Origin: Sphingomonadales bacterium
GTDB lineage: Bacteria > Pseudomonadota > Alphaproteobacteria > Sphingomonadales > Sphingomonadaceae
Assembly (NCBI GenBank): GCA_006226685.1
Contig: SBGG01000109.1
Span: 1 to 37,604, forward strand
DNA length: 37,604 nucleotides
Direction of reading: 5' to 3'
Shown in pieces: positions 1-11,292 of the stretch. A program made the translations under genes and the position numbers. How positions within the stretch are numbered: the stretch's first letter is position 1; the number at the start of each line of letters is the position of its first letter. The notes beneath the pieces were generated by a model that ran no database searches, had not been told where the DNA came from, and worked only from the letters and a program-made list of their open reading frames with translations.

Positions 1-71
1 GAAAAGCCTGGAAATATCGACATATTCCTGCGCCTTTCCTCCTTGCGCTGAGCCATTTTGCTTCAAACCTC

Positions 72-113
72 AACGGTGCCAGTAAGGGGGCCTGACCCTA
101 AGAAACGGCGCCG
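72..113. repeat. Intergenic palindromic repeat, copy A
   Basis: This element lies just beyond the 3' end of ligA. Positions 72-102 match positions 14866-14896 at 26 of 31 bases. Positions 74-80 (CGGTGCC) can pair with 107-113 (GGCGCCG) through one G-U wobble, enclosing an inner GGG/CCC pairing around CCTGACCC. The same CCTGACCCTAA core recurs in inverted orientation at 36344-36357. It could be a REP-type mobile repeat, a transcription end or a small structured RNA; sequence alone does not decide. Bases 1-71 hold no gene that I can support. Confidence 0.5.
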
Positions 114-154
114 GGCCTACACCCCCGAACCACAAAAGACCATGGGGACCCGCC

Positions 155-3327
<3,173 letters not shown>

Positions 3328-3362
3328 CACCACAACATTCCCCTTGTTACCCCCTCCAGTTG

Positions 3363-5027
3363 TCACACCCCCTCCAGCAACCTGTCCGCCTGCGCCCGCG
3401 CTTCGGCGGTGATGTCGGCGCCCGACAGCATGCGGGCGATTTCCTCGCGCCGTCCGGCTTCGTCCAGCGGGCGGACATCGGTACGGGTGACGATGCCGTC
3501 CGACGATTTCGCGATCAGCATATGCCCGGCCCCGCGCGCCGCGACCTGCGGGCTGTGCGTCACCACCAGCAACTGAACCCCGCTCGCCAGCCGCGCCAGC
3601 CGCTCGCCAATGGCCGAGGCCACCGCACCGCCGACGCCCCGGTCGATCTCGTCGAAAATCATCGTCCGCGCGCCGCCCTGCTCGGCCAGCGCCACCTTGA
3701 GCGCAAGAATGAAGCGCGACAATTCGCCGCCCGAGGCGATCTTCATCAGCGGCGCGAACGGCGCGCCGGGGTTGGTCGAAATGGTGAACTCCACCCGGTC
3801 CATGCCCTGCGGCCCCCATTGCGTATCCGGCAATGCTTCCACCACCGTGCGGAAGCGCGCGGCATCCAGCTTCAGCGGCGCCAGTTCTCCCGCCACCGCA
3901 AGGTCCAGCCGCCCGGCGGCCTCCATCCGTTGGGCGGACAAAGCGCGCGCCGCGGCCTCATAGGCCCCGCGCGCCTCCCGCTCGCCACGCGCCAGCCCGG
4001 CCAGCCCTTCCTCGCCCGCCTCGATCCGCGCGAGCCTGCCCGCCAGTTCCTCGGCCAGCGCGGCCAGATCGTCCGCCGCCACCTGATGCTTGCGGGCCAG
4101 CGCGCGCAGATCGAACAGCCGGGTTTCCACCGCCTCCAGCCGCGCCGGATCATAGGACAGGGCATCGCCCGCGCGTTCCAGCGCCTCTTCCGCCTCGCTC
4201 GCCTCGATCACCGCGCGGTCGAGCGCCGACAGCGCCTCGGCCAGCGCCTCATGCTCGGGCGCGATCCGGTCGAGCCGCCGCGCCGCCTGTCGCAACTGCG
4301 CCAGCCCGCCATCCGACCCGCCGAGCAGATCCGCAATCGCGGTCAGATCCTCGCCCAGTTTCGCGCCCTTCTGCATCGTCGCCCGTTCCAGGGCCAGCGC
4401 CTCTTCCTCGCCCGGCTCCGGGGCAAAGGCGGTGAGTTCGGCCACCACATGGGTCAGATAATCGCGATCCCGCGCCGCATTGGCGACTTCTTCCCGCGCC
4501 CGCTCCAGCGCCGTTGCCGCCGCGCGCCACCGATCATAGGCGGCATTCACGCCCGCACTGTCGCACCGCCCGAACGCATCGAGCAAGGCGCGATGACCGG
4601 ACGGGTTGAGCAGGCCGCGATCGTCATGCTGGCCGTGAATCTCGACCAGCATCGTGCCGACTTCCCGCAGCAATGCGGCCGAGCAGGGCTGATCGTTGAG
4701 GAAAGCGCGGCTGCCGCCATCGGCCTTCAGCGTCCGGCGAATCATCAGCGGTTCATCGGGTTCGAGGGAAAGGCCGCTATCCTCGGCCAGCGCGGCGATA
4801 CGCGCGCCCACCTCGCCCGGCTCGAAGGTCGCGGTCACGCTGGCCTGCGCCGCGCCATGGCGGACAAGGCCGCTATCGGCCCGCATACCGAGCGCCAGCC
4901 CCAGCGAATCGAGCAGGATCGACTTGCCCGCGCCGGTTTCCCCGGTCAGCACGCCGAGCCCCGCCGCGAAATCGAGGTCCAGTTCCTCGATCAGCACGAT
5001 ATTGCGGATGGAGAGGGCCGTCAGCAT
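3363..5027 (-). CDS. recN: DNA repair protein RecN
   Basis: RecN is an SMC-like ATPase that gathers broken DNA ends for RecA-dependent double-strand-break repair. The 554 residues carry a Walker A motif GETGAGKS (29-36), a long Ala/Glu/Arg-rich central coiled-coil stretch, and a C-terminal ABC head with the signature SGGELSR followed by Walker B (MIFDEIDRGVGG). The start begins directly with the typical MLTALSIRNIVLIE strand, so there is no reason to shorten it. It is preceded by bamD (60 bp gap) and followed by the Mrr-type nuclease. The length is normal and all ATPase motifs are intact. I see no clear LexA box directly upstream, so expression may come from the bamD transcript. Confidence 0.97.
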   Translation of the reverse strand: MLTALSIRNIVLIEELDLDFAAGLGVLTGETGAGKSILLDSLGLALGMRADSGLVRHGAAQASVTATFEPGEVGARIAALAEDSGLSLEPDEPLMIRRTLKADGGSRAFLNDQPCSAALLREVGTMLVEIHGQHDDRGLLNPSGHRALLDAFGRCDSAGVNAAYDRWRAAATALERAREEVANAARDRDYLTHVVAELTAFAPEPGEEEALALERATMQKGAKLGEDLTAIADLLGGSDGGLAQLRQAARRLDRIAPEHEALAEALSALDRAVIEASEAEEALERAGDALSYDPARLEAVETRLFDLRALARKHQVAADDLAALAEELAGRLARIEAGEEGLAGLARGEREARGAYEAAARALSAQRMEAAGRLDLAVAGELAPLKLDAARFRTVVEALPDTQWGPQGMDRVEFTISTNPGAPFAPLMKIASGGELSRFILALKVALAEQGGARTMIFDEIDRGVGGAVASAIGERLARLASGVQLLVVTHSPQVAARGAGHMLIAKSSDGIVTRTDVRPLDEAGRREEIARMLSGADITAEARAQADRLLEGV

Positions 5028-5087
5028 CGCAAAGCCTTTCCGGTCCGGAGCCGGAAGAGAGTCCCCCGGCTCAGCGCCTGTCGTGCC

Positions 5088-5885
5088 TCACGCGTCGGGC
5101 GCATGTTCCCGAATGAGCTTATAGGCCTGGCTGTACCATTTGGAGCCGGGATAGTTGGCGCCGAGCACCGCCGCCGCCTTCTTTGCTTCCTCGGGAATGC
5201 CGAGCGCCAGATAGCTTTCCACCAGACGTTCCAGCGCCTCGGGCGCATGGGTGGTGGTCTGATAACCGTCGATCACGTTGCGGAAACGGATGGTCGCGGC
5301 AAGCCACTGACCACGCCGCTGATAGAAACGGCCAATCTCCATTTCCTTGCCCGCGAGATGATCGTCCACCAGATCGAGCTTCAACCGCGCATCGGCGGCA
5401 TAGCGGGATTGCGGGAAACGGCGGATCAGTTCGCCCAGCGAATCGCGCGCCTGCTGCGTGATCTTCTGGTCGCGGGTGATATCGGCGATCTGCTCATAAT
5501 AGCTGATCGCGATCAGGTAGAAGGCATAGGACGCATCCTTGTTGCCGGGATGGATAGCAAGAAAACGCTGCGCCGCCGAAATCGCCTCGGTATAATCATG
5601 GTTCATATAATAGCTGAACGCGCTCATCAGCTGCGCACGGCGGGCCCAGGGCGAATAAGGATGCTGACGCTCCACCTCGTCGAACAGGGCGGCGGCCAGC
5701 TTATACTGACCCCGGTCCAGCCGGTATTTCGCCGTATTGTACAGCGTCGACACATCGCGGGCGACATATTGGGTGTCGGCCTTGCTCTTGTTGCCGGCAC
5801 AGGCGGAAAGCGTGGCGATGGCGGCAAACGCGCCCAGGGCGAGGCCAATGGGCCGAAGGGGTGTGAACATCATGGGGCCGGTCAT
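5088..5885 (-). CDS. bamD: Outer-membrane assembly lipoprotein BamD
   Basis: BamD is the essential lipoprotein partner of BamA in inserting beta-barrels into the outer membrane, which this bacterium needs for its three TonB receptors. The N-terminus is a lipoprotein signal with lipobox LSAC (Cys29 from the chosen start). The rest is a run of TPR helices typical of the family, such as YNTAKYRLDRGQYKLAA and a later NHDYTEAISAAQRFL repeat. Length is about 265 residues. The start is uncertain: in-frame starts lie at 5909 (TTG), 5897, 5885 and 5873, and none has a good ribosome-binding site; I chose 5885 because it gives a compact signal peptide. The gene precedes recN, as in many alphaproteobacteria. 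Confidence 0.93.
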   Translation of the reverse strand: MTGPMMFTPLRPIGLALGAFAAIATLSACAGNKSKADTQYVARDVSTLYNTAKYRLDRGQYKLAAALFDEVERQHPYSPWARRAQLMSAFSYYMNHDYTEAISAAQRFLAIHPGNKDASYAFYLIAISYYEQIADITRDQKITQQARDSLGELIRRFPQSRYAADARLKLDLVDDHLAGKEMEIGRFYQRRGQWLAATIRFRNVIDGYQTTTHAPEALERLVESYLALGIPEEAKKAAAVLGANYPGSKWYSQAYKLIREHAPDA

Positions 5886-6022
5886 AACGCAGGCCATGGC
5901 CTTCGCCAAGCGCCAGATTGGGTGTCATGCCCGACAATCGAAACCGCATGGCGCGCGACAGGATCATCGGCACCGATGGTCCGCCCAACGGACCGAAGCA
6001 CAATGCGGAGAAGGAGGAGAAA

Positions 6023-6358
6023 TCAGGCCTTTTCGAGCGTGCACTGAAGCGGATGCTGGTTCTGGCGCGCGAAGTCCATCACCTGATTGACCTTGGTCTC
6101 GGCCACTTCATAGCTGAAAATACCGCACACGCCGACACCACGCTGATGCACCTGGAGCATCACCCGCGTCGCTTCTTCCATATCCATCTTGAAAAAGCGC
6201 TGCAGCACATGAACGACAAACTCCATCGGAGTATAGTCGTCATTCAGCATCAATACCTTGTAAAGCGACGGGCGCTTGGTACGCGCGCGGGCGCGGGTGG
6301 CGATACCGACGTTCGGCCCACCGGAGCCCCCCTCGTCATCGCCCTCCTGCCCTGCCAT
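6023..6358 (-). CDS. clpS: ATP-dependent Clp protease adaptor ClpS
   Basis: ClpS binds the ClpA N-domain and delivers N-degron substrates to ClpAP. The 111-residue protein has a flexible acidic/Gly-rich N-terminal tail, then the substrate-pocket motif NDDYTPMEF (39-47), the downstream His71 in MLQVHQRG, and the final strand pair ending near the C-terminus. I chose the ATG at 6358 because GGAGG lies nine bases upstream, and because a longer frame reaching 6454 adds residues unlike the family. The gene lies 137 bp before bamD on the same strand. A clpA gene would normally follow or lie nearby but is not in this window. Confidence 0.95.
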   Translation of the reverse strand: MAGQEGDDEGGSGGPNVGIATRARARTKRPSLYKVLMLNDDYTPMEFVVHVLQRFFKMDMEEATRVMLQVHQRGVGVCGIFSYEVAETKVNQVMDFARQNQHPLQCTLEKA

Positions 6359-6652
6359 CACAACCGGCCTCCGGCCCTGTCGTGTCTGGTAAAGTCGAGT
6401 CTGATAAAACCCTGTCATCGCGGCGAATATGGCGAGTGACGAACCGTTCGGCAAGAGGGAGGCAGCGAATCTCCCCGCACCGGAAAGGCGGGAACCAAAG
6501 GAACCAGCCCCGCCACGGGCTCCTCCTCGTTTTGCACCGGCACCCCCACCCGTTCACGGAAACGGGGACGAGCCGGCAATCGGATCGCAGATAAGGAAAC
6601 GGCCCCGTCTCCGAAAAGGGAGCGGGGCCGCAAATCCTGCATTTACGCGCAA
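6359..6652. other. Hairpin-rich intergenic region between phasin and clpS
   Basis: These 294 bases contain no convincing gene; the open frame that enters from 6429 on the plus strand is antisense to the phasin further on. Three stem-loops are visible. One at 6537-6576 has outer arms CCGGC/GCCGG and inner arms CCCGTT/AACGGG. One near 6506-6521 has AGCCC/GGGCT arms. The third, strong terminator-like hairpin at 6600-6630 is listed separately. The clpS promoter must lie here, but I cannot point to confident -35 and -10 boxes. Confidence 0.5.
6600..6630 (-). terminator. Rho-independent-type terminator after the phasin gene
   Basis: The perfect 8-bp stem CGGCCCCG (6600-6607) with CGGGGCCG (6623-6630) continues, after a one-base bulge, into CTCC/GGAG around a short purine loop. 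It lies 22 bp downstream of the phasin stop on the minus strand and is followed there by the pyrimidine stretch GTTTCCTT. The stem is strong and the T-run is imperfect. Confidence 0.7.
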
Positions 6653-7429
6653 TCAGGCAGCGAGCGAACGCACCTTGTCGGTCACGACCGAAACGCGGGT
6701 GCTGATCGGCTGCACCACATCACCGGCAAGCTTCAGAAAAGCTTCGCTGGCCTTGGCGCTTTCCTTGGCGAACGCATCGAAGCTGCTGGACATCAGGTCG
6801 CTCTGCAGCTGGAAGAATTCGGTCGGCGACTTGACGGCGGCCAGGCTCTTCATCGCGGCCGAAGCCTTTTCGAAGCTGGTGCGGCCATATTCGGCGGCTT
6901 CCTGACCGAGTGCCTCGACACCCTTGGTCGCGATCTTGCCCGACTCGACGAGCGCTTCGACATTGCCCTTGGCAAGATCGCTCAGTTCTTCAAACGCCTT
7001 GGTCGACTTCTCGACGCTCGTCTTGGCCTTCTCGCTCATTTCCGAGAAAGCGCTCTGGAAGCGTTCCTTGGCTTCATCGGTATATTTTTTGGTGGTTTCC
7101 ATAACGTCGGACATGACCTTTATTCCTTTCTGCTCGACCTCTTCCGCGATCACTGCAACTTCCTCGATCGCGGTTGGCGCTATTTCTTCGGACTTGGCAG
7201 TTACGACAGGAGCGGACGGCTTTTCTTTCGGTTCTTTCGGTTCCTGCGAGACAGCAAGATCAGCGGCCGTCAGCTCGGCAACTTCCTGGACTACCGGTTC
7301 CGATATTGCCGCTTCAGGCTTTTTCGGCGACGTCGATCGCACCGCAGCCTTGGCCGCAGCCGGTTTCGCGGCGGCTTTCTGTACGGTAGCAGGGGTCGAG
7401 CGTCGGGGCGCCTTGGTTGTGCCAGTCAT
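6653..7429 (-). CDS. Phasin family protein (PHA granule-associated)
   Basis: Phasins coat polyhydroxyalkanoate granules and control their number and size. The C-terminal half (about residues 115-250) reads as a Phasin_2 domain: amphipathic, Ala/Glu/Lys/Phe-rich helices with features such as EALGQEAAEYGRTSFEKA and SPTEFFQLQSDLM. Residues 1-60 form a Lys/Ala/Pro-rich, histone-tail-like extension, followed by an acidic linker rich in Glu and Val. The protein has 258 residues. The ATG at 7429 follows AGGAG at six bases, which fixes the start. It lies just downstream of the PHA synthase gene on the same strand but appears to have its own promoter, paired operators and terminator. Confidence 0.9.
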   Translation of the reverse strand: MTGTTKAPRRSTPATVQKAAAKPAAAKAAVRSTSPKKPEAAISEPVVQEVAELTAADLAVSQEPKEPKEKPSAPVVTAKSEEIAPTAIEEVAVIAEEVEQKGIKVMSDVMETTKKYTDEAKERFQSAFSEMSEKAKTSVEKSTKAFEELSDLAKGNVEALVESGKIATKGVEALGQEAAEYGRTSFEKASAAMKSLAAVKSPTEFFQLQSDLMSSSFDAFAKESAKASEAFLKLAGDVVQPISTRVSVVTDKVRSLAA

Positions 7430-7443
7430 GACGAACTCCTCAA

Positions 7444-7506
7444 TTGCTGCGTTGCACAATATAATATTCAGAGGGAGGAATCAAGTAATTTTGTGCACTG
7501 CAACAA
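7444..7506 (-). promoter_or_regulatory. Phasin promoter with paired PhaR-like operators
   Basis: Two 16-bp sites in opposite orientation flank the likely promoter: TTGCTGCGTTGCACAA (7444-7459) and TTGTGCACTGCAACAA (7491-7506). After reverse-complementing one, 13 of 16 bases agree, and each site is itself roughly palindromic and TGC-rich. Between them, read on the minus strand, are a CTTGAT -35-like box and a TATATT -10-like box 16 bases apart, so one site overlaps the start of transcription and the other lies upstream. PhaR repressors of alphaproteobacteria bind TGC-rich sequences upstream of phasin genes, so PhaR is the likely ligand; this is inference. The upstream site directly follows the phaC stop codon. 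Confidence 0.6.
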
Positions 7507-7511
7507 AAATG

Positions 7512-9335
7512 TCACCCTACCTCTGGCGACGTCGCTGGAACCAGCTCCGCATGGCCGCTTCTGACATAGCTTCCGGGCGCCTCTTCCAATGCCTTTAACG
7601 CCCCTTTCCCGGGGATTCGCGCACCCTTGGCCGCCACATATTCCGAAGAGAAACCGCTCAGCCACTGGATCCAGTCCGGCCACCAGCTTCCGGGTGTTTC
7701 CTCGGCTGCGGCGACAAAATCCTCCAACGTGGTGACATCTTTTCCGCAGGTCCAATATTGGTATTTCTGCTTATAGGGCGGGTTGACGACTCCAGCGATA
7801 TGTCCCGATCCGGCAAGCACGAACCGCATCGGCGCGGCAAAATGCTCGGTAATCTTCCACACGCTGCGCGGCGGAGCGATATGGTCCTCCCGCCCCGCCT
7901 GAACATAGCTCGGCGTCTGCACTTTGCGCAGGTCGATCGGCGTTCCCTCGACCGATATGCCCCCGGGCACGGCCAGCTTGTTGTCGCGATAAAGGTCGGT
8001 CAGATACTGCCTGTGCCAGCGAGCGGGCAGATTGGTCGTATCCCCGTTCCAGTAGAGCAGGTCGAAAGGCGCATAATCCTGCCCCAGCAGGTAATTGTTG
8101 ACGACATAGTTCCAGATGAGGTCGCGGCCACGCAACAGGTTGAACGTTGCCGCCATATAGCGCCCGTCAAGATAGCCGGGCGCAGAGAGCTGATCGACCA
8201 GCTTGAGCTGCTCGTCATCGATGAACAGGGTCAGGTCGCCCGCCTCGCGAAAATCGACCTGCGCGGTGAAGAAGGTGGCGCTCGCCACCTTGTCGGCCTC
8301 GCCGCGCGCCGCCAGCCAGGCGAGAGTCGCGGCTAGCGTCGTACCGGCCACGCAATAGCCGATCGCATGGACGCTCTTCACCCCCAGCAATTCCCGCACC
8401 GTGTCGATCGCATCGACCTGCCCGCGCAGGATATAATCGTCCCAGACCACGTCCTTCATGCTGGCATCGGCCGATTTCCAGCTCACCATGAACACGCTGA
8501 GCCCCTGATCCACCGCCCATTTGACGAAGCTCTTCTCCGGCGCGAGGTCGAGGATATAGAAACGGTTGATCCATGGCGGGAAGATGATCAGCGGCGTTTC
8601 CATCACCTTCTTGGTCGTCGGCTCATAGTGGATGAGCTGATAGAGCGGGGTTTCCCTGATGACCTTGCCCGGCGTGGCGGCGATGTTGACGCCGACCTCG
8701 AACGCCTTCCCGTCCGTATGCGTAAGCTGCCCCTTTTCCATATCGGCCAGCATATGGCGCAGGCCGCGCACCAGATTTTCGCCGCCCGTCTCCATCGTTC
8801 TTTCCAGCACGACCGGATTGGTCAGCGGGAAATTGCTGGGGGAAAGCGCATCGACCAGCCCCCGGGTGGCGAACCGGACCTGCTCCTTCTGATGCGGATC
8901 AAGGCCGTCGACCGCATCGGACAGACGCAGCAGATAGTCGGAGATCAGCAAATAGCTCTGCCGCACCAGATCGAAGAACGGGTGCTCCGCCCATCGGGCA
9001 TCGGCAAAACGACCGTCTTTTTTTGCTGCCGGACTGTCGGGAGCCGGTTCCGGCCGGTCGCCCCCGGCATCGAGAAACCGCTGCCACAGCGCCATGGATT
9101 CCTTCGCGAAATCCGCCTGCACCTGCGCCAGCAGGTCGGGCCGGAACAGGGGCGAGGCGGGCGGCAGGGCAACCGCGTCCGGCTGCGGCACCTCCGCCTT
9201 CGTCATCAATCCGGCCGCATGTTCCAGCAGCAATTGCTGCACCTGCCCGATCGAGCGGGTCCATTGCTGCATCTGATCGAGGGAAGGAATATAATCGGGG
9301 ACGGTCTGGCTGTCGCTGGATGACTGATCGGACAA
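7512..9335 (-). CDS. phaC: Class I poly(3-hydroxyalkanoate) synthase PhaC
   Basis: PhaC polymerises hydroxyacyl-CoA into polyhydroxyalkanoate. The 607-residue size fits class I. The lipase-like box is GYCVAG with nucleophile Cys328; the other triad members are Asp484 (GREDHIAPP) and His512 (GSGHIAGVVNPP). These correspond closely to Cys319/Asp480/His508 of the Cupriavidus enzyme, and the conserved NGDTTNLP segment is also present. The N-terminal PhaC_N region precedes the alpha/beta-hydrolase fold. The start is a TTG at 9335, supported by GAGAGGAG six bases upstream. No class III/IV partner (PhaE or PhaR subunit) is nearby, as expected for class I. It is divergent from the aminotransferase gene and upstream of the phasin. 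Confidence 0.96.
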   Translation of the reverse strand: MSDQSSSDSQTVPDYIPSLDQMQQWTRSIGQVQQLLLEHAAGLMTKAEVPQPDAVALPPASPLFRPDLLAQVQADFAKESMALWQRFLDAGGDRPEPAPDSPAAKKDGRFADARWAEHPFFDLVRQSYLLISDYLLRLSDAVDGLDPHQKEQVRFATRGLVDALSPSNFPLTNPVVLERTMETGGENLVRGLRHMLADMEKGQLTHTDGKAFEVGVNIAATPGKVIRETPLYQLIHYEPTTKKVMETPLIIFPPWINRFYILDLAPEKSFVKWAVDQGLSVFMVSWKSADASMKDVVWDDYILRGQVDAIDTVRELLGVKSVHAIGYCVAGTTLAATLAWLAARGEADKVASATFFTAQVDFREAGDLTLFIDDEQLKLVDQLSAPGYLDGRYMAATFNLLRGRDLIWNYVVNNYLLGQDYAPFDLLYWNGDTTNLPARWHRQYLTDLYRDNKLAVPGGISVEGTPIDLRKVQTPSYVQAGREDHIAPPRSVWKITEHFAAPMRFVLAGSGHIAGVVNPPYKQKYQYWTCGKDVTTLEDFVAAAEETPGSWWPDWIQWLSGFSSEYVAAKGARIPGKGALKALEEAPGSYVRSGHAELVPATSPEVG

Positions 9336-9498
9336 GCACTGCTCCTCTCACTGAATTCGGTTTCCACGTCGGATCACACCGCCCCCCGGAAATGAGGGCA
9401 CGGCTTTCTCTGGCAACCGGTCGAATCGAAGTATATAGCGGTGACGGCGTCGAACCAAATTGCTTCGTCGGCGCGACAAACAGGAAAGTTAAGGGAAA

Positions 9499-10716
9499 AT
9501 GTCCGAAGAATTCTACCGCATCAAGCGTCTGCCGCCCTATGTCATCGCCGAAGTCAACGGTATGCGGGCAGCAGCGCGAGCCGCGGGCGAGGACATTATC
9601 GATCTCGGCATGGGCAATCCCGACCTGCCGCCGCCCCAGCATGTCATCGACAAGCTGTGCGAGGTGGCGCGCAAACCGGATGCGCACGGTTATTCCCAGT
9701 CCAAGGGCATACCGGGGCTGCGCCGGGCGCAGGCCAATTATTATGCGCGGCGTTTCGGCGTCGATGTCGATCCGGAAACGGAAGTTGTCGTCACCATGGG
9801 GTCGAAGGAAGGGCTGGCCAGCCTCGCCACCGCGATCACCGCGCCGGGCGATGTCGTGCTCGCGCCCAACCCCAGCTATCCCATCCACACTTTCGGCTTC
9901 ATCATCGCCGGGGCGACGATCCGTTCCGTGCCGACGACGCCGGACGAGAATTATTTTCGCAGCCTCGACCGGGCAATGGCGTTTACCGTGCCGCGCCCGT
10001 CGATTCTGGTGGTGAACTATCCTTCCAACCCGACAGCGGAGACGGTGGACCTCGCCTTTTACGAACGGCTGGTCGCCTGGGCGAAGGAAAACAGCGTCTG
10101 GGTGCTGTCCGACCTCGCCTATTCCGAGCTTTACTATGACGGCAAGCCCACGCCGTCGATCCTTCAGGTGCCCGGCGCCAAGGACGTGGCGATCGAGTTT
10201 ACCTCCATGTCGAAAACCTATTCGATGGCGGGCTGGCGCATGGGCTTCGCGGTCGGCAACAAGCGGCTGATCGCGGCAATGACGCGGGTGAAGAGCTATC
10301 TCGATTATGGCGCGTTCACGCCGATTCAGGCAGCGGCCTGCGCCGCACTCAACGGGCCGCAGGATATCGTCGAAAAGAACCGGCAGCTCTATCATCGCCG
10401 CCGCGACGTGCTGGTCGAAAGCTTCGGCCGGGCCGGGTGGGATATTCCGCCCGCGCCGGCGTCGATGTTCTGCTGGGCGCCGCTGCCGCCCGCGCTCAAG
10501 GACATGGGCAGTCTCGAATTTTCGAAACAGTTGCTGACCCATGCCAAGGTCGCGGTCGCACCGGGCGTCGGCTATGGCGAGGACGGCGAGGGCTTTGTCC
10601 GCATCGCCATGGTCGAAAATGAGCAACGGCTGCGGCAGGCCGCGCGCAATGTGAAGCGGTATCTGCAAAGCATGGGCGTCAACGTCGCCAACGACAAGAC
10701 CGTCGGCGGGAACTGA
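9499..10716 (+). CDS. AlaC-type PLP-dependent aminotransferase
   Basis: A fold-type I class I/II aminotransferase of 405 residues, closest by eye to the AlaC/YfdZ alanine (glutamate-pyruvate) transaminase and LL-diaminopimelate-aminotransferase-like group; the start region (IKRLPPYVIAEV...GEDIIDLGMGNPD) is typical. The PLP lysine is Lys239 in SMSKTYSMAGWRMGF, and the NYPSNPT phosphate/substrate loop and the SDLAYSELYYDG segment are present. It could make alanine from pyruvate or act on a related 2-oxo acid; substrate choice cannot be read from sequence. AAGGG lies three to four bases before the ATG. The DUF2721 gene follows after 7 bp, so the two are probably one transcript. It is divergent from phaC. 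Confidence 0.9.
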   Translation: MSEEFYRIKRLPPYVIAEVNGMRAAARAAGEDIIDLGMGNPDLPPPQHVIDKLCEVARKPDAHGYSQSKGIPGLRRAQANYYARRFGVDVDPETEVVVTMGSKEGLASLATAITAPGDVVLAPNPSYPIHTFGFIIAGATIRSVPTTPDENYFRSLDRAMAFTVPRPSILVVNYPSNPTAETVDLAFYERLVAWAKENSVWVLSDLAYSELYYDGKPTPSILQVPGAKDVAIEFTSMSKTYSMAGWRMGFAVGNKRLIAAMTRVKSYLDYGAFTPIQAAACAALNGPQDIVEKNRQLYHRRRDVLVESFGRAGWDIPPAPASMFCWAPLPPALKDMGSLEFSKQLLTHAKVAVAPGVGYGEDGEGFVRIAMVENEQRLRQAARNVKRYLQSMGVNVANDKTVGGN

Positions 10717-10723
10717 CGCACCC

Positions 10724-11224
10724 ATGGCGATGGCCCAGCCGGACCTGCCCCATATCTCTCACGTCGCGGAGACGATCCGCCTCGCGGTCGCGCCGGTCTT
10801 CCTGCTTACGGGGATCGGCGCGTTCCTCAACTTGTGCGCCAGCCGCCTCGCGCGGGTGATCGATCGCGCCCGCGCGGTGGAGGGGCTCATCACCCAGTCA
10901 CGCGGCCCCGATCATGAGCGTTATGTAAACGAGATACGAACGCTGGATCGCCGCATCCGCATCGTCAACATCTGCATCCTGCTGGCCGTTCTGAGCGCCT
11001 GCATGATCTGTCTGGTGGTGATCCTGCTGTTCGCCGGCCAGCTTTTCGGCAACCGCTTCGATACGATCATCGCTTCACTGTTCGTCGGGGCGATGGCTTG
11101 CATCGCCATCGGTTTCGCCCTGTTCATTGTCGAAACGAGAATCGGATCGGCGGTCATCCGGGTGCGCAACGAGATATTGCACCATCAGCCCGAGGACGAA
11201 GAGAAACAAAGTGGTTCGGGGTAA
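10724..11224 (+). CDS. DUF2721 family inner-membrane protein
   Basis: A 166-residue membrane protein of the DUF2721 family, recognised from the N-terminal APVFLLTGIGAFLN segment followed by RLARVIDRAR. Three membrane segments are visible at about residues 20-40, 80-104 and 113-137. The loop between the first two is basic, with an RxxDRRIRI stretch, and probably cytoplasmic. The last 25 residues are polar and charged. The function of the family is unknown to me. It begins 7 bp after the aminotransferase, suggesting co-expression, though this does not establish a shared pathway. The first ATG has no good ribosome-binding site, and the start could equally be the ATG two codons later. Confidence 0.85.
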   Translation: MAMAQPDLPHISHVAETIRLAVAPVFLLTGIGAFLNLCASRLARVIDRARAVEGLITQSRGPDHERYVNEIRTLDRRIRIVNICILLAVLSACMICLVVILLFAGQLFGNRFDTIIASLFVGAMACIAIGFALFIVETRIGSAVIRVRNEILHHQPEDEEKQSGSG

Positions 11225-11292
11225 AACAGGCTATTCACCCGCAACGAACACGCTCCGGACATATCATGATCGCGGCAAAGACCTGCCGGAAA

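Noticed and set aside
1..154. A possible gene end or tRNA at the left edge
   Set aside because: No cloverleaf and no open frame supported by a start or a domain; only the repeat copy A is visible.
3360..6047. 895-codon plus-strand frame across recN and bamD
   Set aside because: It overlaps two recognised genes on the other strand, and its translation shows only Arg/Gln/His-rich shadow composition.
6429..6905. 158-codon plus-strand frame starting in the phasin-clpS gap
   Set aside because: No ribosome-binding site, a Pro-rich start, and most of it runs antisense to the phasin.
8899..10725. 608-codon minus-strand frame over the aminotransferase gene
   Set aside because: Antisense to a protein with intact PLP motifs. 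Only its last part coincides with the PhaC strand, in another frame.
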